A stretch of 20,110 nt of DNA from a virus, in the IMG/VR virus record IMGVR_UViG_3300032293_000302, positions 1 through 20,110 of that record; one strand, given 5' to 3'. The translations under genes and the position numbers were made by a program. Positions 4,516-12,272 of this stretch are shown here, piece after piece. Numbering within the stretch: position 1 is the first letter of the stretch; each line of letters begins with the position of its first letter. The notes below the pieces were generated by a model. That model saw nothing but the letters and a program-made list of their open reading frames with translations. It was not told the origin of the DNA and did not search any database.

Positions 4516-5726
4516 TACAATGTGGTCAGCGATTGGAGTTCATCATTCGTGAGGCGGGTAGTGTAGAGGGCCATAGCACGAAGGCGGCAGTTGCCGATAG
4601 CATTTGTCGTGCTTAAATCAAGGGATATTTGATTGAGTTGAGTGATTATTTGTGCGCCTCCATTTGTGAGCGTGTATTGCGTTCCGTTCACAAAACAAAC
4701 CACTCCCGAACCATCATAGCCCCAAGCAATTTTGACTCCATTTGCAGTCGATGGCGTGGACAAATTATCGCTTTGTCCATTCACAATACTTCGCACGATG
4801 TTTGTGCTGGCAACCGCTAACCCGATGTTATTGCTTGACCCAAAAATTTGAATCCAACGAGTCGCCGTGGAGGCCAATCTCAACGAGTAAGTTATGTCTA
4901 GGTAGAATGTTCCAGCCGTCTGCCCGATGGACCCGCTGACTGCTCCTGTTACGCTTATTAAATCACCGCTTCGGCTACCCGTTCCTGTGGTGGTGGGGAT
5001 ATAAGAAGTCGCCACCGAGCCTGTTTCGAGTTGTGCGCCCCATAGGTCAACGCTTACGCTTTGGTCTGCCGTAAAGCCTCCACGATTCCCAATCATTACA
5101 CTTGTATTTCCTGAAACAACACCCGATTCCGTACTTGTATATCGCAGCCAAGAACTTGTCAATGCACCCGAAACAAGTGTGTCCTTGGCCCTAATGTAAA
5201 ACTGCTTGCCGACATCGCCCGCCGCCGTAGCCTTGGCGTACACGCTAAGGGTGTATGTTCCGCTTGTGGCTAAATTTATGACTTGCTGAACTTGGCTAAA
5301 ATTTGCAGAACCCGATGTTGCCGAGCCTCTATCAAAAACAATCGTTTCCGCAGTCGTTGTGCCGTCAGGTGCAACTACGGCGTTTGCAGTGATTGCTGGG
5401 AGCAACCCCGTACCGCCTGAAACACGGGTCCAAGTCGTGTTGAACGCTTCGCTCTGCAAGCAAAGGTTGGTCCCCGCAGGCTCTGCCAAAAGAGCAGGGC
5501 AGCCAACTGTTAAACCGCTTGTTGTAGCATAGTCCAACCTCGGTATGCCCGACGCTACGGATGCGATAAGCCCCGCAGAATCAAGTCGCCGTGCAGTTGT
5601 GTCACGGGTGACGGTGAAGTCCCCCGCCCCCGTTGTCGCTGGGGCTACGGGTACAGGGATTTGGGAATACAAACGCCCCGTCTTGGAGCGATAGGGGACA
5701 ATGAGTAAAGATGGTGCTGCGGGCAT
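4515..5726 (-). CDS. Tail fibre / receptor-binding protein with carbohydrate-binding-like and ConA-like domains
   Basis: This is a 403-residue protein rich in Thr, Ser, Gly and Ala, as in phage fibres. Residues 61-100 carry the familiar fibre segment PRLDY followed by ALLAEPAGTNLCLQSEAFN. A jelly-roll resembling carbohydrate-binding modules follows (110-245), closed by AQLETGSVATSYIPTTTG (231-248). Residues 255-403 look like a LamG/concanavalin-type beta-sandwich, including GYDGSGVVCFVNGTQY and ending LYTTRLTNDELQSL. Together these suggest a surface protein that contacts host glycans. The start at 5726 lies 1 nt after the preceding gene's stop. The domain calls are pattern-based; the receptor is unknown. 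Confidence 0.75.
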   Translation of the reverse strand: MPAAPSLLIVPYRSKTGRLYSQIPVPVAPATTGAGDFTVTRDTTARRLDSAGLIASVASGIPRLDYATTSGLTVGCPALLAEPAGTNLCLQSEAFNTTWTRVSGGTGLLPAITANAVVAPDGTTTAETIVFDRGSATSGSANFSQVQQVINLATSGTYTLSVYAKATAAGDVGKQFYIRAKDTLVSGALTSSWLRYTSTESGVVSGNTSVMIGNRGGFTADQSVSVDLWGAQLETGSVATSYIPTTTGTGSRSGDLISVTGAVSGSIGQTAGTFYLDITYSLRLASTATRWIQIFGSSNNIGLAVASTNIVRSIVNGQSDNLSTPSTANGVKIAWGYDGSGVVCFVNGTQYTLTNGGAQIITQLNQISLDLSTTNAIGNCRLRAMALYTTRLTNDELQSLTTL

Positions 5727-5727
5727 T

Positions 5728-6024
5728 TTAATCTAAATTATAGGTTCGCACTTGTAGGCAGTTTTCAAAAAGGGTTTCTTTGGCCGTGGCTGAATCGGCG
5801 GTTGCACGGTTGTTGAACACCGCCCACACCGTGTCCGTCCACACGAAGAAATTGTAATCTTGGAAGGTGTCAATGAATCGGGCTTGCAGGCAATCGTTGC
5901 TTGCGGTTTCGGCAGCGGTTGCGCCGTCAGCAGATGCACGGACATTGTAGGCAGCCCAATAAGGGTTGCCCGAACCGCCGAGTATTAGCGAGCGGGGATA
6001 GCCGTATCCGTAGCCTAAAAACAT
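5728..6024 (-). CDS. Small protein with two copies of the W..[FY]N.RA.AD motif
   Basis: This is a 98-residue protein. A Gly/Tyr-rich start (MFLGYGYGYPRSLILGG) precedes two 28-residue units at 23-50 and 67-94 (period 44): WAAYNVRASADGATA and WAVFNNRATADSATA, each followed by E-T, four residues ending in C, and LQ. The same motif occurs once near the N-terminus of the 788-residue tail protein encoded at 16034-18400. Location directly upstream of the fibre gene and the shared motif suggest a virion component, perhaps in the tail tip or fibre attachment. The start at 6024 lies 3 nt after the upstream stop. Confidence 0.7.
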   Translation of the reverse strand: MFLGYGYGYPRSLILGGSGNPYWAAYNVRASADGATAAETASNDCLQARFIDTFQDYNFFVWTDTVWAVFNNRATADSATAKETLFENCLQVRTYNLD

Positions 6025-6027
6025 CGC

Positions 6028-6303
6028 TTACAGGAATGTATATCCGATGACGCTACCGACGCTTGGAGTGACGGCCGTAATCTTCCCGCCGTTCCTGCCG
6101 CTGATGACGATACCAGCGGACACGGACTTGCCGCTCAACGAGTAAGCGGTCAGCAGGTCCTCCCCTCCTGTACCCGTTAGGGTCGTGAAGGTTGCGGCGG
6201 CATTCACCACGATGAAGTCAAAGTTTGCGCCCGATACGGCTGCGTCAATGAACTGCATTGACCCGCCCTGTCCGAGCATTTGTTGTAAGATTGGAGTTGG
6301 CAT
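6028..6303 (-). CDS. Small structural-type protein, beta-rich
   Basis: This is a 91-residue protein. A short helix (MPTPILQQMLGQGGSMQ) is followed by alternating short strands rich in Gly, Val, Ala and Thr (FDFIVVNAAATFTTLTGTGG; SVSAGIVISGRNGGKITAV). Proteins of this size and composition lie beside neck and fibre genes in Bacteroidota phages and are often virion proteins. The start at 6303 follows a C-rich leader-like stretch (CTAAATACCCCAAGC). No enzyme motif is visible. It could be a decoration, adaptor or trimerising module; this is inference. Confidence 0.6.
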   Translation of the reverse strand: MPTPILQQMLGQGGSMQFIDAAVSGANFDFIVVNAAATFTTLTGTGGEDLLTAYSLSGKSVSAGIVISGRNGGKITAVTPSVGSVIGYTFL

Positions 6304-6331
6304 TGCTTGGGGTATTTAGGGTAAATGTAGG

Positions 6332-6835
6332 TTAGGTCGGAATTTCACAAATGGAGTGAGAGTACGGGATAGCAAACGATAGAGTAGCCACCCACCCCGC
6401 TGTGCGGTCATCTCGGCTCTCTACAAACCTCGTAAGGCTGACGCTGGTACTTAGCGTCCACTCTTGCGTCGGGTCGTTTGTAAGGGCTGAAATAAAGTCC
6501 TGGGCGATTTGCAGTTGGTCGCTCAAAACTTCATCCTCATTGTCTTGCCAACCCATCGTCGGGCTTCCCGAAACCACTCCACCCATCGTGGCAATGGATT
6601 CCACTCGGTCGCTAAAATAGACCCCGACCACAAGAGCCAAACTCCCAAGGTCAGTACTCGCTGACTGAACATCCGCAAATACCAAAGGATATACGATTCG
6701 CTCACGGCTTGGGGTTCGCAGGTTGATGGTGTTGTCGGTCCCGATTGCAAGCGGGTCCCCCGTTCCGAAGGAGTTTACTTGCGGGTGAGCATTTGCAAGA
6801 GCAAGGAGTGCTTGCTTTATTCGTATCCAAGACAT
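6332..6835 (-). CDS. Neck / tail-terminator-like protein
   Basis: This is a 167-residue protein. A helix-rich start (MSWIRIKQALLALANAHPQV) precedes strands (IVYPLVFADVQ; GSLALVVGVYFSDRV), a helix (EVLSDQLQIAQDFISALTND) and a final beta pair (ESRDDRTAGWVATLSFAIPY) ending CEIPT. This alpha/beta layout and length fit tail-terminator or neck proteins that cap the tail tube and bind the connector. Its location immediately after the connector gene supports a head-tail joining role. I assign it by architecture and context rather than a diagnostic motif. Confidence 0.55.
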   Translation of the reverse strand: MSWIRIKQALLALANAHPQVNSFGTGDPLAIGTDNTINLRTPSRERIVYPLVFADVQSASTDLGSLALVVGVYFSDRVESIATMGGVVSGSPTMGWQDNEDEVLSDQLQIAQDFISALTNDPTQEWTLSTSVSLTRFVESRDDRTAGWVATLSFAIPYSHSICEIPT

Positions 6836-6877
6836 AGGCTTGTAGTTTCAAAATGTTTTTAGAGTGTGCGCCCATGT

Positions 6878-7453
6878 TCAGCAGTTATTGCAGTAGGGGT
6901 CATAGGGCCAAGGGCGGTCCAAGCCAGCACCACGGCGCAGGGTTCTTGCATCCAAGGCCATCCCTGTGTTGTAGTTGGTGCCGGTGGGGTAGATGGTGTC
7001 CAAAGCCGATGGCGGGGAGTTAAAGAGCGGGTAATTTGCCTTCTGCTCCATGAGGTAGCGGGTAATCCTTTCGGAGTACCACTCCGCATCATTCTTCACT
7101 TTGTCGGTGAGGCGGGTAATCTCGTCCATGGACATTTGGGAACTTTCCTCGCTGGTTCTGCGGACCATTCCTTTGTTCATGTACTTGAACGCCAAGACCA
7201 TCGGGAGTTCGTAGTAGAGCCATTGCACCATAGCGGGTTGGATGTAGTCCTCCAGCAGGGTGGTGTTCAATGCCGTGGTCGTACCGCTCACTACCTGCCC
7301 GACCATTTCCGAGTACAGGGCAGACCCGACTATCGGCTGAATCCGCATCTCCTGCACCTTCACGATGGTAGGCCGAATTTGGGTAAACGAAACATTCTCG
7401 TTTATGACCGAGTTGTCCAGCAGGGTTTGTTCGCTGATAAATAGTGCCTTCAT
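6878..7453 (-). CDS. Head-tail connector (head completion) protein
   Basis: This is a 191-residue protein with an ATGA overlap with the portal stop. It begins MKALFISEQTLLDNSVINEN and contains VQEMRIQPIVGSALYSEMV (33-51), LEDYIQPAMVQWLYYELPMV (67-86), a helix around the SMDEITRLTDKVKNDAEWYS region, and RITRYLMEQK (129-138). The mostly helical fold and these patterns resemble the gp6-like/DUF6712-type connectors of Bacteroidota phages, which attach as a ring below the portal. The C-terminal 40 residues are loop-rich and end in CNNC. Position directly after the portal agrees with the role. Confidence 0.7.
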   Translation of the reverse strand: MKALFISEQTLLDNSVINENVSFTQIRPTIVKVQEMRIQPIVGSALYSEMVGQVVSGTTTALNTTLLEDYIQPAMVQWLYYELPMVLAFKYMNKGMVRRTSEESSQMSMDEITRLTDKVKNDAEWYSERITRYLMEQKANYPLFNSPPSALDTIYPTGTNYNTGMALDARTLRRGAGLDRPWPYDPYCNNC

Positions 7454-9570
7454 GCTTTTGAAATTTTGTTGCCCTTACGGATGACCAACTGCTGCTCCCA
7501 AATGTGCCTGCATTGGGGGCGGTTCACTCCGCTGGCCGTGTGATACCAACCGCCACGGCGGTTCCAAACGCTATATCCCATGATGTTACTGATGCCGTTG
7601 ATGTCGTCCCTTGTGTACACCTTCCCTTGGTCAGCCAAGTCCAACATGACCTTGCAGAACTCACGGCTGGTGCGTTTGTCCTTGTTGCTGAATCCAGCGG
7701 CCCAAGAGTATTTGTACCTCACTTCCAGCACGGGTTCGGCCACTTCCTTGATGTTTTTGGGCAAGCCTTGCTCGGCGATTTGGTCCACCGCCCTTGCGAT
7801 GGGGTAACGGTCTTTTGTAATCAAGTACGCCACCCGCTTTGCGACCTTGGCTTTGCTGACCCCGAACTCCTTGGCCATTTCTTCCACGGAGGCTTCACGA
7901 TTCTTCTTGCGGTACTTTTCAATTTTCTCGTCAAGTTCCTTTTCTTCCTCCCCAAGTTCAGCGAAGGCTTGACGCACTTGGTCGTCTAAGTCGGCATCAA
8001 AGCGCATTGGCTTGGAATGCATGACAACATAGTCGTCCGAACTGCTCCCAAACTTACTTGCAACCACCTCCAAGACCTTAAATTCCTCGTCCCCCCATCC
8101 GTAATCCTCGGTGTCTTCTTCGCCCCACATAGGCTCGGAAAACGCCTGCTCTTGCACTCCGAGCAGGGTGTTCACTTCTTCGGGGGTCAACCCGAAACCA
8201 GCGGATAGCATCGTGCGGGCCATCTCCAAGGTAATTTTTTCTTGGGCATAGTGGCGGACGATTCGCATGAGGTTTTGGTACTCACGGCCCGACAATTTTT
8301 TGATGTTGTCGTTGCTCATGACTGCAGGCGTTTGCGGAACCTCGTCGGGTTGGGCGTTCGGTCCCACCACATCGGCGGGTTGCTTTTCCAACGCAGGGAG
8401 GCCCGCTTTTTCCCGCAGTTCTTCGGGGGTCATAATGGTGAGCAGGGCTTGTTCACTCAATCGCTCGGTGATGGGTTCCACGGGAATCAGTTCCATCCCT
8501 TCCACGCCGTTGAAGGATCCAAGATAGTTGATCATCCGCTCCACCTTCCGCACTCGGTCGTTCACATAAGTCGCTTTGAATAGTTCGTACGCCTCAACCA
8601 GTTCCTGCCGCCCTCCCAGTTGGCCTTCGGTCTTTACTCCGAATAGCATCGGGTTCACGACACGGTGGCTGATAAAGATTTCTTGCTGCACGGTCTTGTT
8701 GAGAATCTCAAACTGCTTGTCCATATCGGACGGGGTCAACGGTTCCAAGGTGGGAGCCTTTGAAACATCGTCGTTGAAGGTCACCACAAAGCGACCTGCA
8801 TTGTCGGTCCCCGAAAACTTGCGTTTGATTTGACGCTCAATGTCGCCTTGCTCTTCGGGCGTTGGGATTCCGTTGTTGAAGTTTATCAAGTACCCGCCCC
8901 AAAAGTTGTTTTTGAGGTTGTTCACATGGAAGTTGGCAATTTGACAGTCCGCTTCAATATATGCAAGCCCCCCCATGTATTCGGGGAGGGGGTAGGACTT
9001 CACGCCAGCGGCATAGACCCTGTAATAGAACAGTTGCTTACCGATTCGGTTGTCAGCATCAAAGGCGGGGATTTTCTCTACATCCCCGATTTTGGGGTAG
9101 AGTTGGACCATTGCATCGTCGTACCAATCGGCCACTTGGAACATCCGCTCGTCCTTGTCAACACGAATCTTTTCAAAGGGGATATGCTCCATCTTGGCAA
9201 TGGTTCCCATTTTGTTCCATGTGACTGCGACGGCAAACCCGTTGAATAGTTCAAGGTCCAAGACGAGTTTCTCGGTGATGTCGTTCAAGTCGTCATGCTC
9301 GGATAGGCCGTCAAAGAACTTGGCGTAGCGGGCCTGCTGCTCCACGGTCATCTTCTCCCCTGGTTGCCATCCACCGCCCACGATGTAGTTGACCTTCCCG
9401 TTGACGATAGCGTTGTGCTTGCTGCTCCTTCGGTAGTTGTCCAGCAGATAGTAGGGGTACTCGTTGAAAGCCCCGTAGGTGATGTACTTGCCCGCTTTGT
9501 TTTCAAGCATCACGGGGACCTTGTGTTCAATGCCAAGCCATTGGGTGAATGATTGTTTTATAGAACTCAT
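7450..9570 (-). CDS. Portal protein fused to an HTH-like linker and a MuF-like C-terminal domain
   Basis: This is a 706-residue protein. Residues 25-395 follow a portal layout: an N-terminal wing (YNEYPYYLLDNY-like, 34-46; IVNGKVNYIVGGG, 55-67), stem and clip around 205-350 (NFHVNNLKNNFWGG; VQQEIFISHRVVNPMLFGV, 294-312). The portal forms the dodecameric DNA gate of the capsid. Residues 440-545 are charged and helical. Residues 558-583 (REASVEEMAKEFGVSKAKVA) look like a helix-turn-helix. Residues 617-696 (YSWAAGF..., REFCKVML, YTRDDINGIS, YSVWNRRGGWY, CRHIWEQQ) form a conserved C-terminal domain with a Cys/His/Trp ending reminiscent of MuF-type minor head proteins. Both ends are coupled to neighbours by ATGA overlaps. 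The portal identity is more certain than the domain labels of the C-terminal half. Confidence 0.75.
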   Translation of the reverse strand: MSSIKQSFTQWLGIEHKVPVMLENKAGKYITYGAFNEYPYYLLDNYRRSSKHNAIVNGKVNYIVGGGWQPGEKMTVEQQARYAKFFDGLSEHDDLNDITEKLVLDLELFNGFAVAVTWNKMGTIAKMEHIPFEKIRVDKDERMFQVADWYDDAMVQLYPKIGDVEKIPAFDADNRIGKQLFYYRVYAAGVKSYPLPEYMGGLAYIEADCQIANFHVNNLKNNFWGGYLINFNNGIPTPEEQGDIERQIKRKFSGTDNAGRFVVTFNDDVSKAPTLEPLTPSDMDKQFEILNKTVQQEIFISHRVVNPMLFGVKTEGQLGGRQELVEAYELFKATYVNDRVRKVERMINYLGSFNGVEGMELIPVEPITERLSEQALLTIMTPEELREKAGLPALEKQPADVVGPNAQPDEVPQTPAVMSNDNIKKLSGREYQNLMRIVRHYAQEKITLEMARTMLSAGFGLTPEEVNTLLGVQEQAFSEPMWGEEDTEDYGWGDEEFKVLEVVASKFGSSSDDYVVMHSKPMRFDADLDDQVRQAFAELGEEEKELDEKIEKYRKKNREASVEEMAKEFGVSKAKVAKRVAYLITKDRYPIARAVDQIAEQGLPKNIKEVAEPVLEVRYKYSWAAGFSNKDKRTSREFCKVMLDLADQGKVYTRDDINGISNIMGYSVWNRRGGWYHTASGVNRPQCRHIWEQQLVIRKGNKISKA

Positions 9571-10121
9571 AGCGTGTGTACGGTGAAGTTGAGGGCCGAA
9601 ATCGTGATAGCACCGCCATCGTTCACGGCGTTGATGTAGATGGTAAATTCATCATTGACTGCACCTTGCAGAATCGCTTCAAGAGTGACCGAGTGGCCGT
9701 TGTTGTGGCCCGTGGTGATGTCGGTCATCGATTGCTGAATAACCGTTCCGTTTTTGGCGATGTAGATGAGGATTTGGTTGCCGTTGCCCTGCGAGAATAC
9801 CATGCTTGCCGATACCCGCAAAGCGGCATTCGTCGTCCCCGTGTAGGTGATAGCGGTGGTTGTGCGGGTAAAGTTGTATGTCGTCAGCAGTCCCGATTTC
9901 AGTGGGGTTGTCAACTTGACTGCACTCCCTTGGGTTGGGGTGAAGTTCTTGGATTCGTCCAGGTACAGGTTCGCCACGCCCCGCTCTCGGTCCAAGGTAG
10001 CGGTATCGGCGAGGTCGTCGAATAGTCCACCCACACGGGCGGCGGTGTTCGCTCCTGCAGCGGTTTCGTTGGTGATGGTGGCAGCAGATGCTACCAACTG
10101 ACTGCGGGTTTGTACGCTCAT
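9567..10121 (-). CDS. Beta-rich virion accessory protein (C1q/TNF-like C-terminal half)
   Basis: This is a 184-residue protein. Residues 1-45 form a helical N-terminus (MSVQTRSQLVASAATITNET, then ARVGGLFDDLADTA) of the type used to attach fibres to virions. Residues 60-184 are beta-rich, with ALRVSASMVFSQGNGNQILI, YIAKNGTVIQQS and a final SALNFTVHTL. The order of strands resembles the C1q/TNF-like jelly-roll often found at the tips of phage fibres. ATGA overlaps link it to its upstream neighbour and to the portal. A head fibre or decoration role is plausible next to the portal; the fold call needs structure prediction. Confidence 0.6.
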   Translation of the reverse strand: MSVQTRSQLVASAATITNETAAGANTAARVGGLFDDLADTATLDRERGVANLYLDESKNFTPTQGSAVKLTTPLKSGLLTTYNFTRTTTAITYTGTTNAALRVSASMVFSQGNGNQILIYIAKNGTVIQQSMTDITTGHNNGHSVTLEAILQGAVNDEFTIYINAVNDGGAITISALNFTVHTL

Positions 10122-10516
10122 GCGAAAGAGGGGTCAAAGGTGGAATCAAACACTCGCTCATCGGACGAACCGAAGACGGTGTACTGGATGGAATTGGCGA
10201 AGGTGTTGAAGGTCAGCGAAACTACTTGGACATACGCCAAGCCCGTTTCAACCACCGCAACGGCTGCACCAACCGTGGAAGAGGTATCGTAAACCTCATA
10301 CTTATACGACCCCGTTTCAAGAGAGCCGACAACGATGGAAAACTTGTCATAGCGGTTCGTGTAGGAAGAAAGGTTGGCCGATTTCAGCAGGGTGAAGTCG
10401 GTCGTGGCGTTCTTAGCGATGTTCGTGAGCCGCAAGATGTAACGGTCGCCCGTGCTTGCCCGCTGCGTCCAAGTGACGACGATTGTGTTGGTGGTGTTGG
10501 GGGATAGGTAAATCAC
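10118..10516 (-). CDS. Small beta-sandwich virion-type protein
   Basis: This is a 132-residue protein. I chose the GTG at 10516 because it lies 31 nt after the glycosyltransferase stop and has AGGGG five nt upstream; the ATG at 10627 would force an 80-nt overlap. The sequence is beta-rich: NTIVVTWTQR, YILRLTN, FTLLKSANLSSYTNRYDKFS, GSYKYEVYD, VVETGLAYV. The pattern of a short strand-rich domain with a TNRYDKF-like centre recurs in Bacteroidota phage structural proteins of unknown role. The stop overlaps the next gene as ATGA. It probably decorates the virion together with that neighbour. Confidence 0.6.
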   Translation of the reverse strand: MIYLSPNTTNTIVVTWTQRASTGDRYILRLTNIAKNATTDFTLLKSANLSSYTNRYDKFSIVVGSLETGSYKYEVYDTSSTVGAAVAVVETGLAYVQVVSLTFNTFANSIQYTVFGSSDERVFDSTFDPSFA

Positions 10517-10520
10517 TCTA

Positions 10521-10525
10521 CCCCT
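10521..10525 (-). promoter_or_regulatory. Shine-Dalgarno-like AGGGG deciding the GTG start at 10516
   Basis: AGGGG sits 4 nt upstream of the GTG on the minus strand (AGGGGTAGA-GTG). Most other starts in the window have no such sequence, so it helps select this start. Confidence 0.45.
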
Positions 10526-10547
10526 AAATGTAGGATGCGCCCGAATT

Positions 10548-11624
10548 TCACAATTTGCGCCCGATGCTTCGGTAGAGTTCGGCCCTCCGCTCGGCGGTCT
10601 TGCTGATGTCAAACCGCTCACGGACATCCTTGCTCAACTGCATGGCAAGCCCCTTGGCGTAGTCGGGTTCGTTCACAAACTTGCGGACGGCCTTGTACCA
10701 TGCGTCTTTCTTGCCGTAGGGTATCAGTAGACCGTTGTGGCCGTGGACGATTATGTCGGTGTAGGGGATGGTTTCCGAGGCGATGATAGCCTTGCCCATC
10801 CAGCCTGCTTCAACCACTTTCAGTTCGCTTTTGAGCCTGTTGAACTTCGTGTCCCGGAGCGGTGCGATAGTGGCGTTGATGAAATTATATCCCCCGACAT
10901 AGGAGTAAATGTCAGCGGCTTGGATGCGTCCGTAATTCTTGTTCAATCCCCTGCACGATAGCATCCGCTCGTAGTCATCGTAGACGGGGTTGCCGTCGTT
11001 CCACCCGCCGAGGTAGATTTTGTATCTCCCGTCAAGGGACTTGTCGTGAGCCAGCAGGCCAAACGAATGCTCCACCAAGGCGATGTCCTCCTGATGCTGC
11101 GCCCCACCAAACCAGCCAATCTTGAACAGGTGCGGCTCGGGTTCGGCCGTCGTGTCGGGCAAGTACTGCTGGTAAGCCTCGTATGGTTCGTTGGGGAGGA
11201 TGGTGACGGCCTTGTTGAGCAGGCGAATCTTCTGCGCCAAGTGTTCGGTGGTCGTGGTCACATGGTCAGCCAAGCGGATGTGTTCACGAATCTGCTCGTC
11301 CAACTTGGTGTCCAAATAGTGCCGATACATGATATGCCCCGATTCCAACACCCAGTAGTCGTCAAGGTCCAAGATTACCTTGGCCCCAAACGCCGTGAGA
11401 GCCTCGTAGACCTTCCGAATTTGCTCCAAGGTACCTTGACACCACAAGCGATTGAAAAGCCACACATCGACCGTCTTTAGGTCTTCATCCTTGACATTGG
11501 CGATGTTATCGACGCATACATAATCGAACTCCGTGAAGTTGTCGCCAAGGTAGGCGTTCGGCATCTCCAAGCGGTAGAAGGAACACCCCGTCGGGTGGGC
11601 GTTGTAAACGATGCAAATTCTCAT
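10548..11624 (-). CDS. GT-B fold glycosyltransferase (GT4-like)
   Basis: This is a 358-residue protein. The ATG at 11624 gives a canonical N-terminal strand, MRICIVYNAH; a longer frame from 11708 would place the terminator hairpin inside the coding region. The N-terminal Rossmann half has ILDLDDYW (84-91) and TTTTEHLAQK (123-132). The C-terminal half has KIGWFGGAQHQEDI (168-181), YLGG (204-207) and the nucleotide-sugar region LKVVEAGWMGKAIIASETIP (268-287) followed by HNGLLIPYG (296-304). This is the usual GT4-type order. It would transfer a sugar to an unknown acceptor: virion protein, phage DNA base, or host surface glycan. Its own terminator/promoter context makes it look like an inserted moron gene. 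Confidence 0.8.
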   Translation of the reverse strand: MRICIVYNAHPTGCSFYRLEMPNAYLGDNFTEFDYVCVDNIANVKDEDLKTVDVWLFNRLWCQGTLEQIRKVYEALTAFGAKVILDLDDYWVLESGHIMYRHYLDTKLDEQIREHIRLADHVTTTTEHLAQKIRLLNKAVTILPNEPYEAYQQYLPDTTAEPEPHLFKIGWFGGAQHQEDIALVEHSFGLLAHDKSLDGRYKIYLGGWNDGNPVYDDYERMLSCRGLNKNYGRIQAADIYSYVGGYNFINATIAPLRDTKFNRLKSELKVVEAGWMGKAIIASETIPYTDIIVHGHNGLLIPYGKKDAWYKAVRKFVNEPDYAKGLAMQLSKDVRERFDISKTAERRAELYRSIGRKL

Positions 11625-11627
11625 GCC

Positions 11628-11635
11628 CAAAGGTA
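11628..11635 (-). promoter_or_regulatory. Candidate promoter -7 box TACCTTTG for the glycosyltransferase
   Basis: On the minus strand TACCTTTG matches TAnnTTTG exactly and lies 3 nt before the ATG at 11624, directly after the T-tract of the upstream terminator. It predicts a leaderless or nearly leaderless transcript. The -33 region would fall in the terminator hairpin and shows no clear TTTG. Confidence 0.45.
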
Positions 11636-11636
11636 C

Positions 11637-11668
11637 AAAAAAAAGGGCCACCCCTTGCGAGATGGCCC
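11637..11668 (-). terminator. Rho-independent terminator after the tail-tube gene
   Basis: On the minus strand GGGCCA (11668-11663) pairs with TGGCCC (11650-11645) around a 12-nt loop and is followed by eight T (11644-11637). It lies 48 nt after the tail-tube stop. Confidence 0.75.
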
Positions 11669-11682
11669 AGACCACTAAACCA

Positions 11683-11702
11683 TGCGGGGTATGAGGCCCG
11701 CA
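11683..11702 (-). terminator. Additional hairpin just after the tail-tube stop
   Basis: TGCGGG (11702-11697) and CCCGCA (11688-11683) form a perfect 6-bp stem with an 8-nt loop. It lies between the tail-tube stop and the T-tract terminator. It has no T-tract of its own and may stabilise the 3' end of the message. Confidence 0.4.
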
Positions 11703-11715
11703 GGTCAAAGATACG

Positions 11716-12243
11716 CTACGACCCGCTGATTTGTGCGGTCAGCGCAGAGAATGTTGCTGGCAAGATGTTCAGCATTGCATCGGGTTCCATGCCCGTCAGC
11801 GTCATCTCGTAGCCTGAACGGTCGCCGAATGCAGTACCCGTTCCAGCAGTCCCAGCGGAGGCTTCCAAGCCATTCGCAGCACCCAACACCCAGTAGCGGT
11901 TGTTGTTGTCTTGGACGATGACCAGCAAGCGGTTACGAGCCAAGAGGCGCAGTTCATTCCGCACGGCGGTCTGCAACTTGTTGATTGTAAAGGTTACTTC
12001 GGGCGTGTAGAACAAGGTTCCGTTCTCGGTGCTTGCGTTCAAGGTTTCCGTCATGGACGAAGTGGCCTTGGTCAAGTCGTACTCGTAGAATCCCGATGAG
12101 AAACCCGTAAAGCCTGTGACCGTTCCGCTTCCGTTGGTGTTCACGGAACCCGTTGGGTTGAAGGCTTGGACAAAGACAGTTTTGATGCCGCCGACTGAAT
12201 CACGGCATCCGAGGGCGTAGCCCGTAGTGAGAGAACAAGACAT
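11716..12243 (-). CDS. Probable major tail tube protein
   Basis: This is a 175-residue protein. It starts MSCSLTTGYALGCRDSVGGI and contains FYEYDLTKATSSMTETLNAS (52-71), NGTLFYTPEVTFTINKLQT (74-92), NELRLLARNRLLVIVQDNNN and RYWVLGAANGLEA, ending in a strand pair (GYEMTLTGMEP). This strand-helix-strand order, the TET-type strand and the closing TGMEP are typical of a structural family in Bacteroidota phages whose gene lies beside the major capsid gene, and it fits a tail-tube subunit. Terminators flank the gene on both sides, as expected for a protein needed in many copies. An alternative is a head decoration protein. Confidence 0.5.
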   Translation of the reverse strand: MSCSLTTGYALGCRDSVGGIKTVFVQAFNPTGSVNTNGSGTVTGFTGFSSGFYEYDLTKATSSMTETLNASTENGTLFYTPEVTFTINKLQTAVRNELRLLARNRLLVIVQDNNNRYWVLGAANGLEASAGTAGTGTAFGDRSGYEMTLTGMEPDAMLNILPATFSALTAQISGS

Positions 12244-12272
12244 AGTGTATTTTTAGAGGGTTATGTTATACT

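Noticed and set aside
6866-7444. 192-codon plus-strand open frame opposite the connector gene
   Set aside because: It is an antisense shadow; the minus-strand frame shows connector-type patterns and ATGA coupling to the portal.
10517-10627. ATG start at 10627 for the small beta-sandwich protein
   Set aside because: It overlaps the glycosyltransferase by 80 nt and the extra residues are low-complexity shadow; the GTG at 10516 has an AGGGG upstream.
11625-11708. Longer start for the glycosyltransferase at 11708
   Set aside because: The added 28 residues would be read through the terminator hairpin and T-tract; the ATG at 11624 gives the typical first strand of a GT-B enzyme.
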